Source: Gnetum montanum
Lineage: Eukaryota > Streptophyta > Gnetopsida > Gnetales > Gnetaceae
Direction: 5' to 3'
Assembly (NCBI GenBank): GCA_015680685.1
Contig: MNCI01037842.1
Span: forward strand, 562,585-624,584
DNA: 62,000 nt
Below are positions 1 through 11,964 of this stretch, one piece after another (positions within the stretch are counted from its first letter, which is position 1; each line of letters begins with the position of its first letter). Made by a program: the position numbers and the translations under genes. The notes beneath the pieces were generated by a model, which was given only the letters and a program-made list of their open reading frames with translations, was not told the DNA's origin and made no database searches.

Positions 1-540
1 TAATTTCTATAAATAAGAGGCAGCTCTCCCTCATTTGCATCCCAGTTTAGAAGTAGCGAAGCTCTGTCAGTTTGATCCCTCCAAAGTTAGATTTTTTTCC
101 CGTGTCTGCCCGCAGTGTGGTGAATGTAATTGTACGGTGTCTTTATTTGAGTGTGTCGTACTTGGACACGCACATGACTGACAATAAAGATCGAGATTAC
201 TTCATCATTGCAGCATTCACTTTGTTATTTATTTATCTATTATTTATTTAATTTTATTTACTATTTTCTCTCTCTCACCCTTAAACTCCTAGAAGCGGAA
301 CGAGTACGACTTGGTTACGAGCATTTAAGTGTGACTACTTGGTAGCCTAGTGGCGTAGCCAGGATCTGCGCTTGGTAATCCCAGTGGTGTATTTGGGATC
401 TGTGCTTGGTAATCCCAGTGGTGTACCAAGGACCTACGCTTGGTAGTCCCAATGGTAGTTGTGCACCAAGTCCAAGACGTGTACGATTGATCAAGGAATC
501 AGTTGCTCATCGCACTTAGGCTAGATTAGATTTTCTTACC
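1..540 (+). repeat. 3' part of an LTR, family A, cut by the window start
   Basis: The segment begins at a TATA box (TATAAATA, 8-15) and carries a polyadenylation-type AATAAA at 183-188. It aligns by eye with 32130-32530, sharing the order TATA, a block around 'tgtgtcgtacttgg', AATAAAGAT, and 'agtgt(g/a)actacttggta'. That second copy sits directly after a polypurine tract, so both are read as LTRs. The U3 end lies outside the window and the 3' edge is uncertain, between about 330 and 560. CpG dinucleotides are frequent here, unlike in the copy at 32 kb, which suggests a younger insertion. Confidence 0.7.
337..470 (+). repeat. Short tandem repeat in the LTR end or leader
   Basis: A unit of about 35-45 bp containing 'cttggtaatcccagtggtgta' in varied form occurs roughly three times in a row. 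The related copy near 32500 has one or two degenerate units ('acttggtaacccagtag', 'cacttggtacacc'), so the array expanded after the copies separated. Confidence 0.6.
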
Positions 541-1130
541 CTTTTCCTCCTAGTTTAGCTTAGTTAATATTATTTTCCACTGCCTTTAGAAGTAGCGTTA
601 GAATTAGGAAACACATCATACATCTAATCTGGACTAAACCATACGTGACAAATATAATACTAGTCCAGGTGGGAAGACAACAAACTATGACCAAAGGATA
701 ACTGTCTAGGTGCCACAATTAGTCCATCTACGGAGTTCGACCGGATCGCACGTACACACTCGTATTTGTATGGTTGAGTGTAGGGGTACCTCGCCACTCA
801 TCAACAAGTTTAATTGTGAAGACAACAATAATAATGGCTAGTTTCACGTCTTAGAGACCAGTGTACTTAGACGGCTATCAGTCCATGAAATGCAACTGAA
901 TTAGGCATGAACACTTTGTGATTTGTATGGGTGGGTGTAGGATCCATTTACTGCTCATGATTAGTGTTGTTACTAGGGACTTGTATTTTGATATGTGCCC
1001 TTTCAAGGACTTAGTAAATATTATTTGAGATCATTGGAATGAATCCTTAAGTTGCAATCATTGAAAAAATAAAATCATAATTATAATTAATGCAGATTGA
1101 AGTTTTCGTTTAATCTAAAATGTCTTCTTC

Positions 1131-2320
1131 TCATAGGCATTATGAATCAAAACCACTAGTGCCCTAAGAATTCAAAGTGATGTACACTCATATAGATGAC
1201 TTTGTACCTAATTTCACATTCATCCTACATTAGGATTAATAGCTATGATGAAGACATATGAAAGGTAACATTGTGTTGCTTTCTAACTGATCTATTCTTG
1301 AGATGTTTCTTTAAACTCTTAACAGGATGAGCATCTAGGATCTTCACGATGAATATGTTATGCAACATCATGACTATCAGAACTACCACCCCATGAAAAC
1401 ATAATGCAAATGAGATCAGCATTAGGAGAAGCACCATGAAGCTACAAAGGAGAAATGGTTCACTAATTCCTTATTCTTGGTGAACCAGAATGATAAGGAG
1501 GGTCCTCCCTCTAGGGCTTCTTAACATGATGATTCTCCACTACTTAACTCTAGTGAAGGAGGCCTAAACCCATACTTATAGTTCACTATTAACAATCCTA
1601 GTTTTGGTATAAGTGGGAGTCAAGGTAGGGGCTCAAGAAAGCATTGTGATGATGATAAACTTGATAATTGTTGGTGTGACACATAGAGAGGAGGTGGTAT
1701 ATACCATGATGATGGAAGTCCTTCTCCCTCTTCATCTTCTTCATGTACATCTTCTTCTTCCTCCTCTAAATCTGATTGATACTATAGGGGATGAAATTGT
1801 GATGGAGGTGAATAATGGGATAATGATCATAGGCCCTACCATGGATAATGGGGTAGCAAAGGATATCATAGGAGTCATAAAAATAATGACAACAATGAGC
1901 CTTTGATGGTAGCTTGAAGCATGTTAAACATCATAGAGGTAGTCAAAATTCTAACCATGCATGTGAAAGATACTAGAATCAAGAGGGTAAATATTAATAA
2001 TGTCTCCAAATTTAAAGGGGGATATAACTCAGAGCTATAGATCCATCTTCAAGCCTTTCAAAATTCCTTTTCCTTGTAGAACATAGAAAATAATTGGCAA
2101 AAACTTAAGCTATTTTCTAGGATACTGACAAAAGAAGCAGAAAGTTGGTACTACTCTTTGGAGCTAGAATCAATTTGTAGATAGCCCTATACTTCAATTT
2201 AAATCCATAGCCAAATTTTCTATGTAAGGTGGAGGGCTTGCAAAGTCATAATTGTCTATGTCAATAGAAGTTCTCCTATGCTTATCTAAGGCCATTACAA
2301 CTTCTCATCAAAGAAAAAAG
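1131..2320 (+). pseudogene. Decayed gag of an LTR retrotransposon
   Basis: Downstream of the LTR, plus-strand translation with frame changes gives a low-complexity serine and glycine/arginine-rich stretch (about 1690-1870). It is followed by a gag-like core at about 1985-2250 with the pattern 'FKGG..', 'LKLFSRILTKEAESWYYSL'. That pattern resembles the retrotransposon capsid block in which a hydrophobic helix precedes a W-Y/W motif. Gag would form the particle that packages the element RNA. The reading is broken by many stops and at least two frameshifts, and no pol follows. Placement just inside an LTR supports the call; assignment to gypsy rather than copia is not secure. Confidence 0.5.
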
Positions 2321-2990
2321 AGAACCTATTTGTTTCATTTAGGTTAATATTATTTTTTATTTTATTTAAATAAATGTTCCAAGTTTCATCCCTAACCTAA
2401 GAGCACATTCACATGGATAAGCATAAATGATGATATATGCATATGACATATCAACCATGATGAGGACATCATAAATAGAGGGCATGCCAATTCTGGACCA
2501 ACTGGTATATCATACAAATCATAATGTGATTTGGCTGTAAGGTTCAAGAATGATGTTGAATGAATTTACAAGAACATTCATGTATATCATTATATTCCAA
2601 AAATATAAAAGAAATTATAATGCATATGATGCAAACAAAAACCCATGTTGCCATAGTAAGAGATCAACAAAATATTTATGATTTTATAATTATAATTTTA
2701 TTTTTTATATTTACAAGGAATAAGTAATAAACACACATGCATTGTAATCCCACCTAGTGAAAAATGCAATGCTCATGTTGCAATCCCTAAAGGGGATAGG
2801 TGCAACATCATACAAAAATAAACAAATGCAAATAAAATGGCTCTTAGTCACAACCTTGATGGCGCAATAGCATGTTGTATAGTTGTGATTTCCTTGGGTA
2901 ATGTTTAATCATTATAGCTTATGAAAATGAGAAATGAATAAGTATATATATAGTGTTTAATATTTTATAATTTTTTTTGATATTTTAGTG
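2321..2990. other. No gene seen; AT-rich spacer
   Basis: This AT-rich stretch has no ORF of note and no repeat I could match. It probably belongs to the interior of the family A element or to older repeat remains. Confidence 0.5.
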
Positions 2991-5900
2991 TTTAAGGCAT
3001 CAACAGTGAAAAAATGAGGGAAATCCATAAGCTTTGTTCATTGAACAAACACTAGGCTTTATATCAATCAAATGGTTCTAGGCTAAGTAAGTATGATAGT
3101 ACTATAATAAAGTCTAGCCACACTTATAAAAGTGACAACTTAAAGCGTAAATAAAAAAATAAAGAAATCACTTACCCATGAGGGGAAGAGCTCTTTACAT
3201 GGAACTAGATGTCAAACCTAAATGAAAACGCCTAGAATCAAGTTACCTTTTGTGGAGCTCATCCTAGGAATTTATAGTTTTTGCAACATAATGACAAGAG
3301 TTCACTAATGTCCATGCCTCAATAAAAACTTGTTAACATAGTTGAGAATTTTCCATGCACACCAGAACAGGCTAAGAGATAGAGGTAACTAGAATAGATA
3401 ACCAAGGAGGATGCATTAGTTCCCTTGTACTAATGTAGGGAGTGCACTTCTTTAGAAACGTCAGCACATCCCTTCCTTTAATACTTTGTTTCCATTCTCT
3501 TGGATGAAAGCAAGGATGTCAAGGAATATGTTGGAACCTTTTGGGGATCTTTGAATGAAGTTGGAAACTTCTTAAGAAGCATGAAACATGCATCAACCTA
3601 CTTGTTTGAACTAGAACACTAGGATGTAAACATGGAAAATAGAAACTTCAACATGCACATGAAAATCATAAACACAAGATACATGACATAGATCTCTAAT
3701 CTAGGGCTTATAGTTGACTTATGAATGCCACTAAATGACTCATCATATCCCCATGACTAAGTAAAGCTAGTCTCATAGCCTTAAAGCTTAAAATACAAGA
3801 CTAAAACTAGAAACATAATAAGATCAATGGGTAGGTATACATCTAGACAAATGTATAGATCATGACTATATTACAATAGAGTACAAGCCACCTCATCATG
3901 AAGTGCTAGGGAATGGTGATTGAGAGAAGAATTTCCCTAACATGCCTACTTGGTATGATAAGAAGTTAGAGGAATTAGGTGTAAACATATGAAATATCTA
4001 AATTTTTACTTCCAACTTCATCACCCTTTCTTGGAGCTATGAGTTCCATTCATCCATCTGTCTCCATTCTCATAGGAGTACTTATCATCATCCCTTAGCA
4101 TCAACTTGGAACTACTTGTGACTCCTTTTATTCCTACAAGATTTTGTGCTAGGCTACATCCAGTTCATCTACTACTCAAAGGAGTTTCTCTTATTGCTTT
4201 GTACATGGTTGACCTGTAAAATTTTGGACCATATATAGAAACCTCCTCCATTCCACCTACATGCTCTCTTCAGATTTCTTAAGTCTCCTCTCTAGGATAG
4301 TCATAGCTAGTTCTTGGTAGAGAATGTATATGTCTTCCAAAAGATCCATTTTTTCGTAAATTATTGGTCTACTTGTGACTATTTGTTAGAGTTTAGTATG
4401 CAAGCTATCAAATTTATCCTTCATCTCATGTCTTTCCATGATTACTCGTTTATTCAATAGAGTTACAAGTTTATGCATTCTATTTACCTCAACATCCTAG
4501 GTTGCTTACTCAATCAAATAAATGTTTCTAAGCTTATTAATCTCCTTGGTTGTCTTATTTACTAGCTCATACCACAAGTTCTAGTAGTCCTTTTTTGGGC
4601 ATAGATATTTGTCTTGAAATTGAATAATGATTTAACTTTCATCCTCCAACCTTAGCACTTGCTGGGAAACAAAAAGTATCTACTTTTTATTTTCTTGGAT
4701 AATCCTTTTCCATTTTTAGTATTGATGCTTTAACATTATGATTTTCCATTCCAAGTCATTTGTCATAAAAATGACATCTTCACCAACCTAGCATGCCTAG
4801 AATAGTTTAGCCTATAGGCACTCAATCCACACCATCGGAGTGATTGTGAAGGTGCATGTACCAATGGTGTAAGATGTTCCAATTATTCATATAATTATCA
4901 TAACTTGGCTTGGTTTAACTCTCATGGATAGAATGTTCTATCAATATTGACAATTTCCAACTCAATATTACATTAATGAGCTCAATCTCCACTATACTAT
5001 TGATATTTCTCAATAATAATTTTATACTAGTATCAACTTTTTACTCCTACTCTTTTCAATGGATACTCCTAGGTTGATTAGTGGGTACTTAGAGGACTTT
5101 AGCCACATGTTAGATGTTATTCATGTTGCTCCTTGATCAATGTGATGAGGAAACACTCCATGAAGGCACATGATTGTGAGACTAAATAGGAGCATAAAAA
5201 TGAGTCATGGGTGAATAATTTAATAATGGGGGAGGGAATTAGAAAAGGTCATCTCTTATTAATCCACCATCCACAATGTCTTTTATCATTTGCATGAGAT
5301 TGCTATCAACTTCTTGTAAACTTTCAACCTAGATTGTGATAGCCTATCCCTCATCTTTAATATGCATTATAAGCTAAGAACCATCACCAAGAACATGTTC
5401 TTGCCTTTTCTTAATGCTAAAACTAGGAGTTTAGAAAATGGATCTACTAGGTCATTACATCTACATTCATTTTGATTCTTGAGATATAGTTGATGGTTTT
5501 AATTAACACTGGAGGAAATAGTATGAAGGTTGGATACATGATATCACTAGGAAAGGCATCTCATCCTTTAAGTCAGGTAAACCTTCAATGATCTCAATGC
5601 ATCATCTTGGAGTGTCCACCATTACATTATCCTACTTTTTTATTCTAGCTATTATGGGATGTCTTCCCAGATGGTTGACTATGCCTATTAGTTCACAGAG
5701 TTTTCAAATTAACCCTAAAAAGGAATAGACCTCCTTCTTACCTTTATTCTTATCCTTATAGATCAAATTCCAATAGAGGGAATATGAGATATTGATGGCA
5801 CACTTCCTCCTCATCATAGCCACAACCATAACCCCTCAAGAAAATATACTTGATAGCTATTTGGTGGGCATAAAGTTATGAGTGATGATTTTGCAAATAG

Positions 5901-7250
5901 CATTTTAGACTAAGTGAAGCTTAGACATATCTACCTCAACTTTGTCCATATCAAAGGCCTCTAGCATTATCTTCTATCTAATCTTGAGCTCAATCTTTTA
6001 GACTCTTCGTCAACAATTATTCACTAGTTTATTTGAAAATCTTGTAGCTTGTAAGATTGCCAATGTAGGAATAGGCACAAGAACTTCCCCAATGAAAGTC
6101 ATGGCATCATTAGAAACAATGTTTTGGTAGAATATCTCTACCTTATAATGGTACAATGTGAAGGGATGGATGATATAGTCATAGAAATCCATTTACTTCA
6201 TTGACTCCTTGAGCTCAAAATGATCAAGCTTAAGAAACTAATGGTAATTTTTCTTTTCATTGATTGGTTATTAGTAGAGATTGTGAGCAATCACACCCTC
6301 TTGATTGTTGTTAGCATCCTCTTCATCATCTTCTGCTAGTTTCTCCCACACTTGTTTGGTTGTCTACTACTATGCACATGCTAAAACCAAAGATCGAGAA
6401 TGTGATTCCTTACATTCTAATATGCTTCTGGGTGGAGAGATTTCTAGAGTTGGATTGATAGGTTCTAGATCAAAAGATCTAAGTTGTTCCTCCTCTTCCT
6501 TTTTATGAATAGGTATTTCACACAAAGGTTTGTAGACAAAGGCTTAAGAATATTCAACATTAGTCCTTCTTAGTCTACAAAGCTTGGATCGTAATTTTCC
6601 CCAACATGATTAGCTATGATATATACTTAAAATCAAGTGAGTTTTCCTATATATCATAATACTATTGTTAAATTATGCTCAAGAATAATAATAAATATAA
6701 TCCTTAGGAAATACTTGAAAAAACATCATCACAACTATTGAACTATCGTGTGCATGGGTAAGTATGAAAAAGTTAGAAATATTTAAATAACTATCTAATA
6801 TGTTAAATGCATATCTAATTAGTATCTCTTCCCCAAAACTAAGTTACAAGATATTAGGCTTGAACTATAGCTAGAACACTAAGGACAAGAAGAACAAAGA
6901 AGAATGCATGTACAAATATTACAAATCTATTTTAAATGGTGAAAAACCAACAAAGTTTTTCTTTTTTAGGTAAATTGGGCAAGGATACTAAGTGAAAATA
7001 AAATGGAAAAGTAGGAGAGTTATTTGGAAGTTCTTCTCCAACCTTATATAGTGGGTCGTTGGCATAGGGGAGTGCACTAGTGGAAGGACATCAGCACCCT
7101 TGCACTGATGTAGGGGTTCATTAGCGCACTCTCCCAAGAAAGTAAGAAGCACTCAACTTTGTTCATAATGCCTCTAACTTACCTTTTGTGATCACTAAAG
7201 CACTACAGAAGGTTCACCACTCATTGAAATCATCCTGAATTAACCTTATA
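2990..7250 (-). mobile_element. Possible old element with related terminal segments
   Basis: The stretches 3395-3490 and 7055-7160 resemble each other, with 'ggagtgcact', then '(g/a)tcagcac' and 'cccttg(t/c)actaatgtaggg'-type blocks, though in partly different order. They flank a minus-strand coiled-coil ORF remnant (3950-6560). This could be an LTR element with heavily diverged ends. I found no convincing TG/CA ends, PBS or PPT, so boundaries and type are tentative. Confidence 0.3.
3950..6560 (-). pseudogene. Unrecognised minus-strand ORF remnant with coiled coil
   Basis: Minus-strand translation gives long protein-like stretches broken by stops, many of them TAG or TGA where Q or R fits. 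The 5' half (about 6200-5900) includes an open stretch of about 60 residues at 6010-6192. The 3' half (about 4750-4050) is rich in charged and hydrophobic heptads typical of a coiled coil, for example 'EINKLRNIYLIE' and 'MHKLVTLLNKRVIMERHEM'. I recognise no gag, pol or host family. In broad layout it resembles the ORF at 29160-31850: an unknown N-terminal part and a coiled-coil C-terminal part. It may be an accessory retrotransposon ORF. No function is proposed. Confidence 0.4.
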
Positions 7251-8251
7251 ATACATATGAAAATTTAGATAAGAATAGCATTATAAAATTACCTCTAACA
7301 AAATCATAAAGCATGTAAAATGAGTTGATTGATCAAGTTATACAATCCAATTAACAAAAGACTAGAAAAGACGAATGAGAATAAGTGGAAAATGATTGTA
7401 GCACCAAAAAAAATTAAATTTGGGCACAATTCAAGTGAATCAATATAGTTTATCATGGTCAAATCTTAAAGCATAAAGAGTCAAACCTCACATAGCATCA
7501 CTAGGAGATAAGATCTAGCTCATTCACATATGATGCCAAGCCACCAAGGATTCACAAGTGGATCCTCCTTAGTGTAGACACTTGCCTTCATTACCCTTGT
7601 GAAACTTGTTCATGAGACACTCATGGATTCTCAACAACCAATGAGACATTAATATCAAACATGAGTCTATCCCCTTGGATGACTAAACCTCATTCTCTAC
7701 TTCTCTTGATTGACCTCCTACCAAACACAAAAATGGACAAGAATGGAATAGAAGAGATGAATAATGAATAATGGATGAGAGAGAAAGGGAGAGAGTCCAA
7801 CATCACCAAATTCATAGCCAACCATTCAATTAGCTCATTTATAATGTAAGCACATCCTACATTACATGATAGATCTACTACTACATCCTTTCACTACCAC
7901 TTTTTCATACAATAGGGATCAACCTCTATATCTCCCTTTCAAGTGCAAGGTCACACCAACCACATTTAAAGCCATCTAGCCTTGATTGTTCTATGGTCAA
8001 ACCATTGGTGTGAACCAAATGAAGGTAACATGTCACTAAACATCCAAAAGTCAATATTTTGGTTTGATTTTCCTACATCCATTCATATATGCATGATAAG
8101 CTCTCCAAATTTTACTCTACTAGAAATCTTTCATCAATTTCCTTGGCTGCACTAATGATCCCACATCCCCACAAATAGGATAATAGCGTAATCATCAAGA
8201 GAAAATTTTTTGGGTTTGAATCTAGTTAAGATGTGGGCTAATGATGAAGAT
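7250..8251. other. No gene seen; AT-rich
   Basis: There is no sustained reading frame and no repeat that I can match. It ends at the left edge of the family B LTR. Confidence 0.5.
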
Positions 8252-10123
8252 TGTTAACCAATAACTAGGGACTTGGGTGGAAGTAGCAGTTAACATTCAT
8301 AAGGTTCACAAAGAAAGATACTTCTAGGCATTCATTGTCATGGGTATGAATGAGCAAGAGATTATTTTGAACTACATATTATAAGAGGTCAGGTGATTTG
8401 AAAAATGGATTAAACATGAGGAAATTCTTTATAAGTATAGGTTCAACCACTAGTTTAACCTTGGTACAAACAACTATTAGATTAGTTTGCATGGTAAACA
8501 TACCAATTTATAAGTATAGGAATGCACTACCCAAAGATTATGGTGCATAACTTCTAATTGAATAATGTTTGAAGCTAGTTCTTCACATTAGATAGACACA
8601 ATGACAGTGTAGTGGTGCATTCATAGTCTTTGGGACATCATGGATGTGGTGCTAGTAGCTACAAAGGAGGCTGGACCTACTAGGTTTACAGTTGTTACAC
8701 TATGCATGTGTAAGGAAGACTGTGTCACAGTACTCATCCAAGTGTCAAGCTCAGGTGCTCAAGTGTGGGAGTGATGAAAATGCTAAGAGTGCTATAATAC
8801 ATGATGCTTAAGATGAATTTTTCCGATCAACCTTTAAAATGCTGATTATTAGGGTATTTATAGGGCTATGGTTGATGTGAGATGTGGGCTGGATGCCACA
8901 TGGCCTAGGTCCCACATAGCATGGACATGGACAAGTCATGCTGACATGTTACGCTCAAAATGTCAAGCTTTGAGTGTTAAGCTCAAAGTGTAATTCCTTG
9001 TAGGATAGGAATAGGAACTGAGAATTTGCCAAATTGTGACCACAACACCTAGACAACATGTCCTGGACTCTGAAGGATCACCATGTACCTACAAAAAATG
9101 TCAAAACAAATGCAACTTGGAGTCTATGCTCTAGGCCTATGTCTTTCCCCTTCCCCTTCCTCCAAGTAGGGTTAAGCATAGAAATAATTTTGGGGATTAA
9201 TGAGGGGGGGGGGGGTTGTTGGGGGTACAGGGTGGGGTGTGGAGGTGCAAAAGCAAAGAAAACTAATGATCTTGGAAACTAGAAGGATGTAAGAGCTAAA
9301 ATGAAGGTTAATGCTGAGTTCTAGAAGCTTCTAGATCCATTTGGAGGCATTTCCCAAGTGTCACACTATGTACGTGCATAGCATGATAGAGCTTAGTGTG
9401 AACACTTAGAAAAATTTTGTAGATTTTGACTTGTCACATTCTCTACGCTACATAGTGTAGCAAAGTGTATCACAATTAATTTGATGAATTTTACCAAAAT
9501 TTGAATGTTTCTTCATGGCATGCTAATCACACTCTGGGGTGTAGCAAGACACACAGCCTCGGGAGTTAGAAAATCACCAAATGCATCTTCCATGTCTAGA
9601 TAACTTGACAAATTCTTATTCAACACTTAGAAAAATTTATCTATGAAACCTATGTCATGCTAGCTATGCTTTGCAATGTAATAGAGTGTGACAAGCCCAA
9701 AAGATAGAAAAATTGCCAAACTTTTTTTTCCATGCTAAGCACCTTTGACAACTCCTAGCTTGGTACTTGGATGGACTAGCAACTAGAACATATGTCAAGC
9801 TCAACAAGCTAGAGAGCATAGTGAGCTTGACAATCTAGGAGATAGAAAATTTGTCAAACTATTTCATCCATCCCAAGCAAACCTTGACCACTTGTGGCTT
9901 GACATTTATGCAAATTGGCCAAGGGAGTATGTGCTACACTAGTTGTGCTATAGAGCGTAGTAGATAGAATTAGAAATATTTTGCAAAAAAATAAAGATTT
10001 CCAATGTGCTGCACTCTCTATGCTACATAGTGTGACATTAGACTTAGAAACATTTAGTCCAAGTTTTGACACTTAGACAAATTTTCCATTGAACTGCAGG
10101 AGCCTAGGATTAGTGGTGTTTCA
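8252..10123 (-). repeat. 3' LTR, family B (minus-strand Tat-type gypsy)
   Basis: It aligns with the LTRs at 19248-20762 and 24966-27321. Shared features are the edge TGTTAACCAATAAC against TGTAGCAACCAAAAAC, the 'tatttatagg' block at 8855, the 'ccacatg.c(t/c)..gtccca' block, the 'agggttaagcatag' block near 9170, and the other edge 'ggtgtttca' at 10123. Read on the minus strand it starts TGAAACACC and ends in CA. A minus-strand TATA box (TATAAATA) lies at 8862-8855, giving about 600 bp of R-U5. A polypurine tract adjoins it on the pol side, so it is the 3' LTR of the pol remnant at 11965-15430. It contains a long G run (9204-9215) missing from the other copies. Confidence 0.75.
9204..9240 (+). 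repeat. G-run cluster, potential G-quadruplex
   Basis: A run of 12 G is followed within 25 bases by G5, G3 and G4 runs. The related LTR at 25860 has only scattered short G runs, so this grew by slippage inside the LTR. Confidence 0.6.
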
Positions 10124-10124
10124 T

Positions 10125-10140
10125 TGGCCCCTGTTTGTTG
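10125..10140 (-). other. Polypurine tract of the family B element
   Basis: On the minus strand the bases just before the LTR start read 'acaggggcca' followed by TGAAACACC. A short G-rich purine tract directly before the 3' LTR is where plus-strand DNA synthesis is primed in LTR retrotransposons. Confidence 0.6.
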
Positions 10141-11699
10141 ACGTCTAGAGGATTGGCCTGAGAGACATCGAAAACTAATATGAATCACCATGATGAACAT
10201 GATACCAACATCATTCATCAGTGCCTGCTTGGACAACACTTCACTATACTTGAGAGTGCCAAGGCAATGAGGTGCGATAGGGAATAGTTTAGGGAGATGG
10301 GTCAAGGAACAATGGATACAAGGAACAACTGTAGGATGCAACATCACAATGGCTTGTCCCCAAAGCATGATTCCTCATTAGAGTGCTTGTGAGGGAGTTA
10401 GAATGTAGAGGTGCCCTACCCTTTGGATTTCAACCTCTCATCAGAGTGCTTGTGAGATGGTCGATCCAAGGCCAAACTAGTTGTGAGATGGCAACAATGC
10501 CATTTGACTTGGGAACTTGACTTGTCCCATTTTCCTTCCCCTTTATTTTCTCTTTTTTTCCTTTTTTTATTTTATTTATTTATTTTTACTTTTACCTTTT
10601 CACTTATTTTTATTGCCAAGAAAATTGTGCACCAACATTTTCTTGGAGGAAACCATGTCACATCTGCAGGATAGGTATTTCCTCCATGGGATGAGTTCTG
10701 TTACATCCACTTGGGGCTTTGAACAACCCACAAAGGCTCCCCATGGGATGAGTTGCATTACGTCCATCATGGGTTAAGTGGTTGACTATGAGAAAGGTTA
10801 CATGTACATTGAGAAAGCTTGTAGGGGATGTGGAATGATTACAAGATCAAGAGGTAGAGGTTAGGTTGGTTGAGGGGATAGTAGGGATGTGCACTCTTAA
10901 GTACCTAGGTGAGCTGAAGCAAGCACATTGGAACAATATGGTGCCTTGTCATCACAATGAAATGCACCCTTCAACGATGCTACCTAGGCTTCATCCTACA
11001 AATGCAACATAGAGAAAATAAGAAAAAACAACCACCATGTGTGAAGAGGGCGAAGACCTATCTACCAGGGGCATTGCGAGGGCTGCAAGTGCTACATCAG
11101 TTGCATGTAATGTCCAAAGTAGGAAGCCTAGTATAGGCATAGATAGTGGTAGGATGTAAAGCTTCAATAGCCACACTAGAAATGAGCACTCAAGTGGTGA
11201 GGAGCAATGGTGATGCAGGTGCTTAGGAGTTCTCACCAAAGGTAAGATCTAGGAAACTTAGTTGTAGGGTGAGAAGCCAAGCAAACAAATGCTCTTCAAA
11301 ACTCAGGTGATGGTGAGGGCCAAAGGATGGTAATGCTGTGGCTAGGCCATAGTATTTCTAGGACTCTAGCAAGTGTTGCTAACAATGAGAGCTACAATTA
11401 GAATGATTGGCATTAGTGATAGTAGCTCTAGATAGTCAGCAAGATGCTAAACAACATCTTTGAAAGATCAAAAAAATGCCAAGGATGACGATGTTGTGAA
11501 TGTCCCAGAGGATTTTTTCTTGATGATGGGAACTTCATTCTGGAACTGCAACACCCCACCCCATCTTGCCCGAGAGGCATGGGTAGGCAATGAAAGATTT
11601 AAAGTATTCTAGCTTAATTTTCTACAAATCATTTATGTTGAACTATAGGCGTTGAATCGTGAACCTAATTTTAGGTTTTGGTAGACTACCTGTTGTGGT
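10141..11699 (+). other. Post-pol region with traces of a plus-strand ORF
   Basis: This lies between the 3' end of pol and the 3' LTR. It carries small direct repeats ('gagtgcttgtgag' at about 10380 and 10444; 'ccatgggatgag' at about 10686 and 10741). On the plus strand, antisense to pol, about 10860-11580 gives protein-like stretches such as 'EEGEDLSTRGIARAAS' and 'DDDVVNVPEDFFLMMGTSFW' with intervening stops. I recognise no family. Some plant Tat-lineage elements carry an antisense ORF between pol and the 3' LTR, and this may be the remnant of one. Confidence 0.35.
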
Positions 11700-11910
11700 A
11701 GCTTAAGGTCCTAGTAGACCAATTTGCTAGTTTAACATCATAGTGGATGATGGATGGCTAGTTTAAGGTCATAGCAGACCATGCTATGGGTGCCAATCTA
11801 ATGTCATAGCCCAAGGAAATTCTATGCAAGTTTAATGTCATAGTGGATGGTTTTGCCAGATTAAAATCATAGCAGACGTTTGTGCTAGTTTAACATTATA
11901 GTGGACATAT
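11700..11910. repeat. Array of short palindromes (array 1), just after pol
   Basis: Five or six units of roughly 40-60 bp each contain '(ctag)tttaaggtcatagcagacc' or a decayed form. Intact palindromic cores are GGTC-CTAGTA-GACC at 11707-11720 and GGTC-ATAGCA-GACC at 11767-11780. Related arrays occur at 16225-16610 and 18610-18950. Confidence 0.75.
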
Positions 11911-11964
11911 GCTTACCTTGCTTTTTTTGTTGATGTGATAATATATGTCAAGTGTACTATGGCT

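Noticed and set aside
11700-11910. Palindromic units considered as MITEs or tRNA-like structures
   Set aside because: No terminal inverted repeats with target duplications, no A/B boxes, and the 14-bp cores are too short. Tandem spacing fits an internal array better.
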